Origin: Paenibacillus thalictri | GTDB lineage: Bacteria > Bacillota > Bacilli > Paenibacillales > NBRC-103111 | DNA length: 64,000 nt | NCBI RefSeq assembly: GCF_004307995.1 | Contig: NZ_SIRE01000025.1 | Coordinates: 102,812 to 166,811, forward strand | Reading direction: 5' to 3' | In this document: in pieces, positions 54,443 to 61,830 of the stretch | How positions within the stretch are numbered: the stretch's first letter is position 1 | Layout: each line of letters begins with the position of its first letter | Made by a program: the position numbers and the translations under genes | The notes under the pieces: model-generated | What the model was told of the DNA's origin: nothing | Seen by the model: the letters and a program-made list of their open reading frames with translations, nothing else | Database searches by the model: none

Positions 54443-55321
54443 TCAAGCCAGAACAGCTGGCTTGAGCACTTCTTCGCACCATTGGCGAAAACCGGTGGGG
54501 GCAGCGGAATGCGGGGTGCGAGTTTCGGCGTCGTAAATGCCCCGGTCAACCGAAGCCGCCATATCGATCAGCCCCTGCGCCCACGCCTCAGTCATCCCAT
54601 GCTGTACCATTGTGGCCTTATAGGTCTCGCCAGGAACCTGCTGAAAGCGAATCGGCCTCTCAATCACCTCGGATATAATCTGTGCCATGTCGTTGAAGGA
54701 CAAGTCCTCGGGACCGCATACCGAGATGCTTTCTTGTCCGCTCCAGGAGTGATCGAGCAGCAGCTTGGCGGCCACGGTGGCGATGTCGCGGGTAGCGCAG
54801 TGCGGTACTTTGCGATCCCCGGGCATCGGATAGAAGAGCATCCCCTGGCGTTTGATCGACTCGACCTGCCAGAGCATATTCTCCATGAACCCCGGCATGC
54901 ATAACGAACGGTAACTCACGCCTGTGCTCTCAATGAGATCATCCATAGCGAATATCGCTGAGATTTGTCCGGCATTCTTGGCTATCCCGCGGCCCAGGCT
55001 CGAGATACCGACGACTCGCTTGACGCCCTGGCTGTTGATCGCCTCGCACACCGGCCGGATGAAATTCAAAACGTGATCCTGGACGCTCTTGGCGCGTGGG
55101 TTCGGAGGCACCACCCAAAATACGGAATCAGCGCCTTCAAACGCCTTGGTAACGACATCGATGTCGTCGTGCGATCCCTGCACGACCTCGACGCGCTCGC
55201 GCACGCGCGGGGAAAGACGGGAAGGATCACGCGCGATCAAACGAATAGCCTCTGCGCTATCAAGAACAATGTCAAGGACCTGGCGGCCGATCTGGCCAGT
55301 AGGAGTGGTTAAGACCATCAT
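54443..55321 (-). CDS. NmrA-like NAD(P)-binding protein
   Basis: About 292 residues. The ATG at 55321 (or the next codon) follows AAAGGATGATAGG; the longer open frame lacks a site. The N-terminus VLTTPTGQIGRQVLD is the NmrA/atypical-SDR Rossmann loop, followed by VEVVQGSHDD and SISVCGPEDLSFNDMAQIISE typical of NAD(P)H-binding NmrA proteins such as quinone reductases and azoreductase-like regulators. The stop codon lies inside a 12-base perfect hairpin (54440-54451 with 54457-54468). It diverges from a TetR regulator that probably represses it. Confidence 0.85.
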   Translation of the reverse strand: MMVLTTPTGQIGRQVLDIVLDSAEAIRLIARDPSRLSPRVRERVEVVQGSHDDIDVVTKAFEGADSVFWVVPPNPRAKSVQDHVLNFIRPVCEAINSQGVKRVVGISSLGRGIAKNAGQISAIFAMDDLIESTGVSYRSLCMPGFMENMLWQVESIKRQGMLFYPMPGDRKVPHCATRDIATVAAKLLLDHSWSGQESISVCGPEDLSFNDMAQIISEVIERPIRFQQVPGETYKATMVQHGMTEAWAQGLIDMAASVDRGIYDAETRTPHSAAPTGFRQWCEEVLKPAVLA

Positions 55322-55489
55322 GAAACCTATCATCCTTTCTTTTGTTTTGCCGGAGTTAAATGAACCCGATCGAGCTGCCGGCAAGAAATATTACAGTGTT
55401 GTTTAAACATCAGTTTCGTGTAAACTATACTGTATAAGGAATGATAAACGTTTTTGAGCGATCCGAGCAATCAGCAAACGGCCGTTATC

Positions 55490-55503
55490 GTTGTATAGAC
55501 AAC
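55490..55503. promoter_or_regulatory. small palindrome, candidate TetR operator
   Basis: GTTGT-ATAG-ACAAC forms a 5+5 inverted repeat in the 281-base region between the NmrA-like and TetR genes, 15 bases upstream of the -35 element at 55519. Confidence 0.4.
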
Positions 55504-55518
55504 ATTATTGCGTTTTTG

Positions 55519-55546
55519 TTGACTTTGCGAGTCACTCATATATCTT
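55519..55546 (+). promoter_or_regulatory. sigma-A-like promoter for the TetR gene
   Basis: TTGACT at 55519-55524 and TATCTT at 55541-55546 are spaced by 16 bases, 56 bases upstream of the TetR ATG. Confidence 0.5.
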
Positions 55547-55602
55547 GATTTGATGTCCATTGCGGAGTCCTAGTATTCCTAATTTGAGGAATGAGGTAGA
55601 AC

Positions 55603-56190
55603 ATGCCGGTAAATCAAAACGATCCTCGCGTGAAACGCACGCGTCAATTGTTAATACAGTCCTTTATGGAACTGCTAGAACATAAGAAAAATATCTACTC
55701 CATTTCAGTGCAAGACATTACGGATCGAGCGACTGTGAATCGCGCCACGTTTTATGCACACTTCGAAGATAAATACGCTTTCCTTGAGTGTTGGATGAAG
55801 GAAAAATTCCAAAGAAAATTGGCGGAAACATTGCCTAATTCCTCCATATCAAATATGAGCAGCTTGCGAACCCTCATTTTAACCATTTTCGAGTTTCTTG
55901 CCCTTACCAGGCAGTACATGATTCGGACTCCAGAGAACAGTCAATATGAACCACTGTTTGAAATCGCGATGCAAAAAGAACTTTATCAACTTCTGCTCAA
56001 ATGGTTGATTGAAGAGTCGAATGGCTCCGTCTCACGAGAGTTAGTTGAATCCACGGCCCTCGTCATCAGTTGGGGCATATTGGGAACAGCCGTACAGTGG
56101 AGTCGAAATCCTCAAAATCGCCGCGCTGAAGACATGGTGCGAGACGTGTTAGTGATTGTGGCGGCGGGATTGGCACCCGTCATGGCATAA
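55603..56190 (+). CDS. TetR/AcrR-family transcriptional regulator
   Basis: A 195-residue protein with an N-terminal TetR helix-turn-helix (VQDITDRATVNRATFYAHFEDKYAFLECW) and an all-helical C-terminal ligand domain. The start follows GAGGAATGAGGTAG. It is divergent from the NmrA-like gene, the usual arrangement for a repressor and its redox-enzyme target. More AT-rich than the core genes around it. Confidence 0.9.
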   Translation: MPVNQNDPRVKRTRQLLIQSFMELLEHKKNIYSISVQDITDRATVNRATFYAHFEDKYAFLECWMKEKFQRKLAETLPNSSISNMSSLRTLILTIFEFLALTRQYMIRTPENSQYEPLFEIAMQKELYQLLLKWLIEESNGSVSRELVESTALVISWGILGTAVQWSRNPQNRRAEDMVRDVLVIVAAGLAPVMA

Positions 56191-56402
56191 CCTCTTAAAA
56201 AATATCAGTTCGGATGAACATTTTTCCATAGTACAAGCACGGTTGGGTTCAGTCTAGCTGCGAGGCTGTTTGGCCGGAGCCGGAGCGCCAGGCACCGGGC
56301 TCCCCGCCTGCTTCGCTGCAGCTGTGGAAGTTCAGGAAATTGTTTGAATTTACTGAGGAGTACTCCCAATTAATGATTATGATGAAATTAGGAGGGATTC
56401 CG

Positions 56403-57062
56403 ATGAAGAAGTCACTTGTGATTGTATTTCTTTTTCTGTTCGTTATAGGGTGCGAAGAGCAACGCATTACCGACTTAATCACTGAAGAATCGCCAAAGAC
56501 AGTTGTCATGACACAGGACCTTATAGCTATTGAAAATCAAAACGATGGAATGGTACGTAGGAACTTAGAATACAGTTCTAAGGACAAAGGGAAGATAGCT
56601 GTCGATCCGAAATATTTCAATGAAAACCATATGAATCGGGGCGATGTGATTTACTATAAAACACCTTTAATTGATAAAAACAAATACCCGCAACTAAATC
56701 CGCCTGAGTATAATATTGCTAGGGTTATAGCTCTTCCCGGAGAACAAATTGAAATAAAAAAAGGAAAAATCTACATTAACGATAAACCGTTAGATACCTT
56801 CTATGGTGAGGCTCTCAGTTGGGGACTCGATGAAGAAGAGTATTTTAAGTCAGTCAATAAGCCAGGTTCAGCTCAATGTGACGAATCATGCCTAAAGACC
56901 ATGAAAGAATACTTTAACATGGGGATGGATAAGATTAAAGTTCCCGAAGGACATCTCTTTGTTATGGGTGATACGTGGTGGAGAAGTATTGACAGTCAAA
57001 TCTATGGTCCTTTGCCTGTTTCCAGCATCAAGGGAAAGGTGTTGGGATACGTTGGTAACTGA
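56403..57062 (+). CDS. S26 signal peptidase I-like lipoprotein, catalytic dyad absent
   Basis: A 219-residue protein starting at ATG 56403 after AGGAGGGATTCCG. The signal peptide ends FVIGC with a lipidated Cys at 17. The rest follows the signal peptidase I fold: NRGDVIYYKTP, ARVIALPGEQIEIKKGKIYI and GDTWWRSIDSQIYGPLP, equal to the family's box C, D and E. The Ser of the SM-x-PT box is replaced (GMVRR at 49-53) and the Lys in KR-V-I-GLPGD is Ala 106, so it should not cleave peptide bonds. It may bind peptides or act as a chaperone-like factor on the outer membrane face. It sits in the AT-rich stretch. Confidence 0.82.
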   Translation: MKKSLVIVFLFLFVIGCEEQRITDLITEESPKTVVMTQDLIAIENQNDGMVRRNLEYSSKDKGKIAVDPKYFNENHMNRGDVIYYKTPLIDKNKYPQLNPPEYNIARVIALPGEQIEIKKGKIYINDKPLDTFYGEALSWGLDEEEYFKSVNKPGSAQCDESCLKTMKEYFNMGMDKIKVPEGHLFVMGDTWWRSIDSQIYGPLPVSSIKGKVLGYVGN

Positions 57063-57075
57063 TTGGACTTACGGG

Positions 57076-57091
57076 ACGATAGTGGAATAAT
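57076..57091. repeat. 16-base repeat, copy 2 (see 53731-53746)
   Basis: An exact copy of ACGATAGTGGAATAAT, 13 bases after the lipoprotein gene stop. Confidence 0.7.
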
Positions 57092-57181
57092 CAAGAAGCG
57101 GATTGCCACGGCAGCTGCCCCTGGCCGTTGAACTGAACGGGCCAATTTCATTGTTGTGCATGCCAAATAAAGAGGTGTGTT

Positions 57182-57607
57182 ATGAGTGAAGTTCAGATAT
57201 GTCCCATGAGGATTGAGGATTACGATAAAATCGCTCATTTTTGGTCAAAAATCTTTGGCGATACTATTTCTTTGGAGTTCGATAGCAGAGAGAGGATTAG
57301 CGCATATTTAAAACGCAATCCTGAATTCAGTACTGTCGCTAAGAAAGGTGACGATATTGTAGGAACGGTATTATGCGGTCATGATGGGCGACGCGGCTCT
57401 CTATATCATGTTGCTGTTTCAGAAGAGTATCGGCATAAAGGAATAGCGGACGAGATGGTTCAGCGAAGTCTCTCTTTACTCAAACAAGAGGGTATCGGTC
57501 ACGTTATGTTGTTCGCATACCTTGAGAATACAACCGCAATTCGGTATTGGAAAAACAATGGATGGGTAGCTTTGCCTAACGTATTATATCATTACAAACA
57601 CTTATAA
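57182..57607 (+). CDS. GNAT-family N-acetyltransferase
   Basis: A 141-residue GNAT. It opens with VQICPMRIEDYDKIAHFWSKIFG, has DDIVGTVLCGHDGRRGSLYHVAVSEEYRHKGI in the acetyl-CoA-binding region (the core VAVSEEYRHKGIADEM is the family's motif A) and ends with YWKNNGWVAL. It would acetylate a small amine or protein. The ATG is preceded by AGAGGTGTGTT. AT-rich, part of the accessory stretch; substrate unknown. Confidence 0.9.
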   Translation: MSEVQICPMRIEDYDKIAHFWSKIFGDTISLEFDSRERISAYLKRNPEFSTVAKKGDDIVGTVLCGHDGRRGSLYHVAVSEEYRHKGIADEMVQRSLSLLKQEGIGHVMLFAYLENTTAIRYWKNNGWVALPNVLYHYKHL

Positions 57608-57665
57608 AGAGGTCTTGTTAGATACTAAGCTATCGGAGACTTAAGTTCAATAAAGACAGCGACCT

Positions 57666-57702
57666 CCGTTCGGGAAACGGGCCGGGCTGGTTTACTCCCG
57701 GC
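57666..57702 (-). terminator. two successive hairpins after the histidine kinase gene
   Basis: GCCGGG and CCCGGC (57681-57702) form a stem directly after the kinase stop, and CCGTT-AACGG (57666-57680) a second one. The U-tract is weak, so termination is uncertain. Confidence 0.4.
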
Positions 57703-59061
57703 TTATACTGATTTGTAGCGGTTTGGGATCGTAACACGGAACACCGAACCTTTGCCCGCTTCGCTTTCCGCTTCAATCGTGCCTTGATGCGCTTCGGCCA
57801 GCGCTTTGGCGATGCTGAGCCCAAGCCCGACGCCGCCGCTGAAACGCGAGCGCGACTTGTCGGCGCGGAACAGCCGGTTGAACACGTAAGGCAGATCCTC
57901 CTTGCTGATGCCGATGCCGGTATCTTTGCAAAAAATAATCGACGTATCTTCGCTGTAGTTCACTCCCAGCACGATATGTCCGCCGCCGCTTGTGTATTTA
58001 ATCGCATTGGAGACGATATTAGAGATCACTTGGACGATTTTGTCCCGGTCGACTTCCGCATAACACGGCACGTTCGGATTGTAGAACTCCAGCCGAATCC
58101 CCTTGGCTTTGGCCGCAGCCTGAAAATTGCGGTATACCGTCTCCGTCAGCTGCACGACGTTGGTCCGTTTGCGGACGATCGTAAACTGCGCCGCTTCCGC
58201 CTCCGACAACCGCTCCATATCGTTCATCAGGCGGCTGAGCCGGATCAGCTCCTCGTACATTTGCGATAGTCGTTCTTGGCTCACTTCGTAAATGCCGTCG
58301 ATCATCGCTTCCAGCTGCGTCAAAATCGAAGTCAGCGGCGTACGCAGCTCATGGGTCAAGTCTTCCATCAGCTGATGGCGCCAGTCCTCCTGTTTCTTCA
58401 GTTCCTTCGACAGTTCGTTGAGCGCCGCCGCCAGCCTGCGCACTTCCTCGGGGCCCTGCACAGGTGCATAAACGGTCCGGTTGCCATAGCGGATCAATTC
58501 CGCCGTTTCCTGCAGCTTCTGCAGATGCCGCGACAGCAGCTTGGCCACATAATAGCTGACAAACACCGAAAGCACGGCGACAATGCCAAACAACCAGGCC
58601 GATCGGCTGCGCATCGTTTGCTGATAAGCGATGACATTCGGATCGAGCTCATTCAGCGTTTTCAAATATCCGACCTGCAGATCTCCTTTGCGCACACCCC
58701 GGTCGATCAGCGGATAAGACTGCACGACCATATCGTCCCGCTTGTCCATGCGGCTGAACATATCAAACCACGGCGGGGCCGTCTCGGCAGCGCCGTAACG
58801 GATCAGCACGCCATACAGAGTCGCGCGCCGGTTCAGCCACAACTTCGCATCTTCGTCGAACGGGCCGACGGTCATCTGCTCATTGCGCATATCGTCAATC
58901 ATTTTATAAGCGTTAACGGCCAACTGGTCCTGCTGGTACTTGTCGAACACACTTCCCCAGTTTATGTTAAATACCGATACAATAATGCCGATCATCAGCA
59001 AAAAGCTGCCCTGCAGCGCCACAAATAAGATGACATTCATCCTGCGGAAAAACACGTTCAT
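57703..59061 (-). CDS. sensor histidine kinase (HisKA type)
   Basis: A 452-residue kinase; the ATG at 59061 follows GGAAGGAACCGTAAG, overlapping the end of the regulator gene region. Membrane segments at about 10-32 and 155-177 flank an extracellular sensor. A HAMP region, HisKA domain with the phospho-acceptor His (EDLTHELRTPLTSI) and the ATPase blocks NAIKYTSGG, DTGIGIS and GGVGLGLSI follow. It phosphorylates the OmpR-type regulator encoded just upstream; placed after an importer unit, it may sense cell-wall or nutrient state. Confidence 0.92.
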   Translation of the reverse strand: MNVFFRRMNVILFVALQGSFLLMIGIIVSVFNINWGSVFDKYQQDQLAVNAYKMIDDMRNEQMTVGPFDEDAKLWLNRRATLYGVLIRYGAAETAPPWFDMFSRMDKRDDMVVQSYPLIDRGVRKGDLQVGYLKTLNELDPNVIAYQQTMRSRSAWLFGIVAVLSVFVSYYVAKLLSRHLQKLQETAELIRYGNRTVYAPVQGPEEVRRLAAALNELSKELKKQEDWRHQLMEDLTHELRTPLTSILTQLEAMIDGIYEVSQERLSQMYEELIRLSRLMNDMERLSEAEAAQFTIVRKRTNVVQLTETVYRNFQAAAKAKGIRLEFYNPNVPCYAEVDRDKIVQVISNIVSNAIKYTSGGGHIVLGVNYSEDTSIIFCKDTGIGISKEDLPYVFNRLFRADKSRSRFSGGVGLGLSIAKALAEAHQGTIEAESEAGKGSVFRVTIPNRYKSV

Positions 59062-59062
59062 C

Positions 59063-59773
59063 TTACGGTTCCTTCCCGTCAAGCGCCGCCGCAAGCTTAT
59101 AACCCGAGCCGATCATCGTCAAAACATACTGAGGTTCCTTCGGATCTTCTTCGATTTTTTTGCGCAAATTTTTCAAATGCGTATCAATCGTGCGGCTTTC
59201 TCCCTGAAACCGGTAGCCCAACACTTCATAGGTCAAATCATTGCGTGCAAAAACCTTGCCCGGCTTCGAAGCCAGCACACACAGCAGCTTCAGTTCCGTC
59301 GCCGTCAGACTGACCGGCACGCCACGCACCAGCACCGTGCCCGTTTCCGGTTCAAGCACAAGCCGTCCTTTGTCAAAAGACATCACGGCGTTTTTTTCCG
59401 CTTCGGCCGTATACTGCCGGGTTCTGCGGAGCAGCGCATGGATGCGCGCCACAACCTCCTTGACGCGAAACGGCTTGACAATATAATCGTCGGCCCCCAG
59501 ATTCAAGCCGATAATCGCGTCGCTTTCCCGCGATTTGGACGTAATCATCACAATCGGCACAAACGAGCTTTGGCGGATTTCGCGGCATACTTCCTCGCCC
59601 GGAAGCCCTTCGAGCATCAGATCGAGAATGACCAGATCATACGCACGGCTGCGGAACAACGCAAGCGCTTCGTTGCCGTCGGGCGTAAAGTCGACTTCCC
59701 AGCCTTCGTTTTTTAAATAGGCCGCAAGCACCTCGCGGATTTTCGGTTCGTCTTCTACGAGCAAAATACGCAA
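59063..59773 (-). CDS. OmpR/PhoB-family response regulator
   Basis: A 236-residue regulator. The receiver has the acidic pair in LLVEDEPKIR, the phospho-acceptor Asp in LVILDLMLEG and the Lys in VKPFRVKE. The output domain is a winged helix (LKLLCVLASKPGKVFARNDL ... SRTIDTHLKNLRKKIEEDP ... IGSGYKL). It starts at TTG after GGCGGGATTCCG. The kinase start lies immediately after its stop. It is transcribed from the same strand as the permease genes upstream, with a 109-base gap. Confidence 0.92.
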   Translation of the reverse strand: MRILLVEDEPKIREVLAAYLKNEGWEVDFTPDGNEALALFRSRAYDLVILDLMLEGLPGEEVCREIRQSSFVPIVMITSKSRESDAIIGLNLGADDYIVKPFRVKEVVARIHALLRRTRQYTAEAEKNAVMSFDKGRLVLEPETGTVLVRGVPVSLTATELKLLCVLASKPGKVFARNDLTYEVLGYRFQGESRTIDTHLKNLRKKIEEDPKEPQYVLTMIGSGYKLAAALDGKEP

Positions 59774-59882
59774 CGGAATCCCGCCTTCGCTTCATGCTTT
59801 CCAGTTCATCATATGATGTTCCCATCATTGGCCTGACGTCGGACGCCAGGCATTGCTGCTTTCATCTTACCGGAAAACCGCA

Positions 59883-60851
59883 TTATTCGACAAGACCCGT
59901 ACGTTCCACGCTTTCCACGAACCAGCGCTGCGTGAACATGTATACGATCAGCGGCGGCATGATGATCAGGAACGAAGCAGCCATTTTGATCGGCTCGGCA
60001 AAGATGCCAAGACCCGTCTGCTCCGTCTCCGCGGCCAAAGCGGCGGCGAGACGCGACAAGCTGATCGACAAAGGCACTTCCTTGGAGGAAAACATAAACA
60101 TACTCGGATAATAAAAATCGTTCCAGTTCCAAACGAAGGAAAATAAAAACACGACAATCGTAGCGGACGAGGAAATCGGCAGCATCACCCGGAAAAAGAC
60201 GCGAAATGCGCTGGCTCCATCGATTTTTGCCGCTTCTTCCAGCTCTTTGGGCAGCGTACTGAAAAATTGCCGGAAGATGATGACAAACAAAGCTCCCTTC
60301 AGCCCGAAGCCAAAAATCGCCGGAATGATGAGCGGATAATACGTATTGATCCAGCCGAACTGCTTAAACATCAGGATCATCGGCAGCACCGTCACCTGCG
60401 GCGGGATGACAAACGTCAGGATCAGGCAGACGAACCAAAACTTTTTCAGCGGAAATTCCATCCGCGCAAACGCATATCCGGCGATTGAACAGGAGATGAC
60501 CTGAAGCGCCGCAACCGACAATGAAACAATCATGCTGATCGTAAACGCCTGCCCGTATTGCAGCAGCCTCATCGCTTCCTGCAGGTGGCCGAGAAAAATC
60601 GAACGCGGCACCCAAATGACGGACGGGTCAAACAAATCGGCCGCGTCTTTGACCATCGTAGTTACCATGTACAAAATCGGCTTCACGTAAATAAAAGCGG
60701 TGTCGATCAAGATGAGGTACAAAAACAGCTTAAAAATAAGCCCTTTATCGGCTTCTTTGCCGAGCAGCCATTGTTTCAGCTTGTTCCACAAGCGCAGCAA
60801 GCTTGCGGCATCGGCGCGGAAGCTCTTCAGCTCCCGCAGCATTTTTTCCAT
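59883..60851 (-). CDS. carbohydrate ABC transporter permease (MalG/UgpE type)
   Basis: About 322 residues. The ATG at 60851 follows AAAGGAGAATCGCC; the longer frame has no site. It has a long cytoplasmic N-terminus (about 35 residues), then six membrane segments, EAA loop EAAKIDGASAFRVF and a C-terminal MFTQRWFVESV. It pairs with the 60967-61830 permease. Their solute-binding lipoprotein is not in the window and may lie beyond the right edge. Confidence 0.88.
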   Translation of the reverse strand: MEKMLRELKSFRADAASLLRLWNKLKQWLLGKEADKGLIFKLFLYLILIDTAFIYVKPILYMVTTMVKDAADLFDPSVIWVPRSIFLGHLQEAMRLLQYGQAFTISMIVSLSVAALQVISCSIAGYAFARMEFPLKKFWFVCLILTFVIPPQVTVLPMILMFKQFGWINTYYPLIIPAIFGFGLKGALFVIIFRQFFSTLPKELEEAAKIDGASAFRVFFRVMLPISSSATIVVFLFSFVWNWNDFYYPSMFMFSSKEVPLSISLSRLAAALAAETEQTGLGIFAEPIKMAASFLIIMPPLIVYMFTQRWFVESVERTGLVE

Positions 60852-60966
60852 GGCGATTCTCCTTTCGTGGAGGCAGAAGGCGGACGTAAACTTTCCGTAC
60901 CATCCCTTTCCCTCCGCGGATCCTATGAATACATATTTACAAAACCGCCGCCCGCCTAATGATTGG

Positions 60967-61830
60967 TTATATAGGACGGGTCGAGCGGTTGAGACGCGCG
61001 AAGACATAAAAGATCAGTCCAAGAAACAACATCACGATAAGCAAATAAATCCACGCCAGCGCGCTGGACAAGCCGTAATTGGATGTATTCACTTTGGCGA
61101 TGATCGGGTTGCTCGGGAAGGTAAACAGATCGACGACGGAATAGATCGAGTTCAGCATAATAAACGGGCTGAGTCCCGGCAGCGTAATTTTCCAGAACGT
61201 TTCCCACGGATCCGCCCCGTCGATGCGTGCCGCTTCGTAGACCGACTTGGATATCGTTTGGCGGCCGGCCAAAAATATCAAAATCTGCACACCGGAATAC
61301 CACAATACGAGCACAAACGAGCTGAGCACCTTCACAACCGGCGCTGCCCAGGCGGCGGGCAAATATTCGGCGGCGTAATCGGCCAGCTGGAACTGCTCGA
61401 CAAACGACAACACGCCTTCCCCTTGCGTAATGAATTCGGAGATGATTTGCCCCGTGGAGAAAATAACCGGCAGGAAAAAGACAGCCCGGAACAGCGCCCT
61501 GCCCCTGAACCGCTGGTTCAGCAAAATCGCCACCAGCAGCGAAAAGACAACGATCACCGGAATCATAATGACCGACTGCCGCAAAAATGGAAACAAGTCG
61601 TTGTACAGCAGCCCGCCGTCAGCGAGCAGTATTTCCCGGTAATACTTGAGCCCGACCGGGCTGTATTCGATCGCGCTTGCCGTAATTTTCACGTTGTTGA
61701 AGCTCATATAAAGCGAATAACATAGCGGAAAGGCAATAAACACGAGAAAACCGGTCACCCACGGCGCAATCATAATTGAGCCTTCCAGCTTGCGGACGGC
61801 GGCCGCGCTAAGCCATCTTTTTCGTTTCAT
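60967..61830 (-). CDS. carbohydrate ABC transporter permease (MalF/UgpA type)
   Basis: A 287-residue permease with first membrane segment IAPWVTGFLVFIAFPLCYSLYMSF and EAA loop EAARIDGADPWETF. Its ATG overlaps the DUF5696 stop by four bases (ATGA), a sign of translational coupling. It forms the channel with the next permease. Confidence 0.9.
   Translation of the reverse strand: MKRKRWLSAAAVRKLEGSIMIAPWVTGFLVFIAFPLCYSLYMSFNNVKITASAIEYSPVGLKYYREILLADGGLLYNDLFPFLRQSVIMIPVIVVFSLLVAILLNQRFRGRALFRAVFFLPVIFSTGQIISEFITQGEGVLSFVEQFQLADYAAEYLPAAWAAPVVKVLSSFVLVLWYSGVQILIFLAGRQTISKSVYEAARIDGADPWETFWKITLPGLSPFIMLNSIYSVVDLFTFPSNPIIAKVNTSNYGLSSALAWIYLLIVMLFLGLIFYVFARLNRSTRPI

Noticed and set aside
56245..56340. 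GC-rich fragment that could be the remnant of another gene's C-terminus
   Set aside because: A short Ala/Pro-rich reading on the minus strand ends near 56257, but it is too short to assign.
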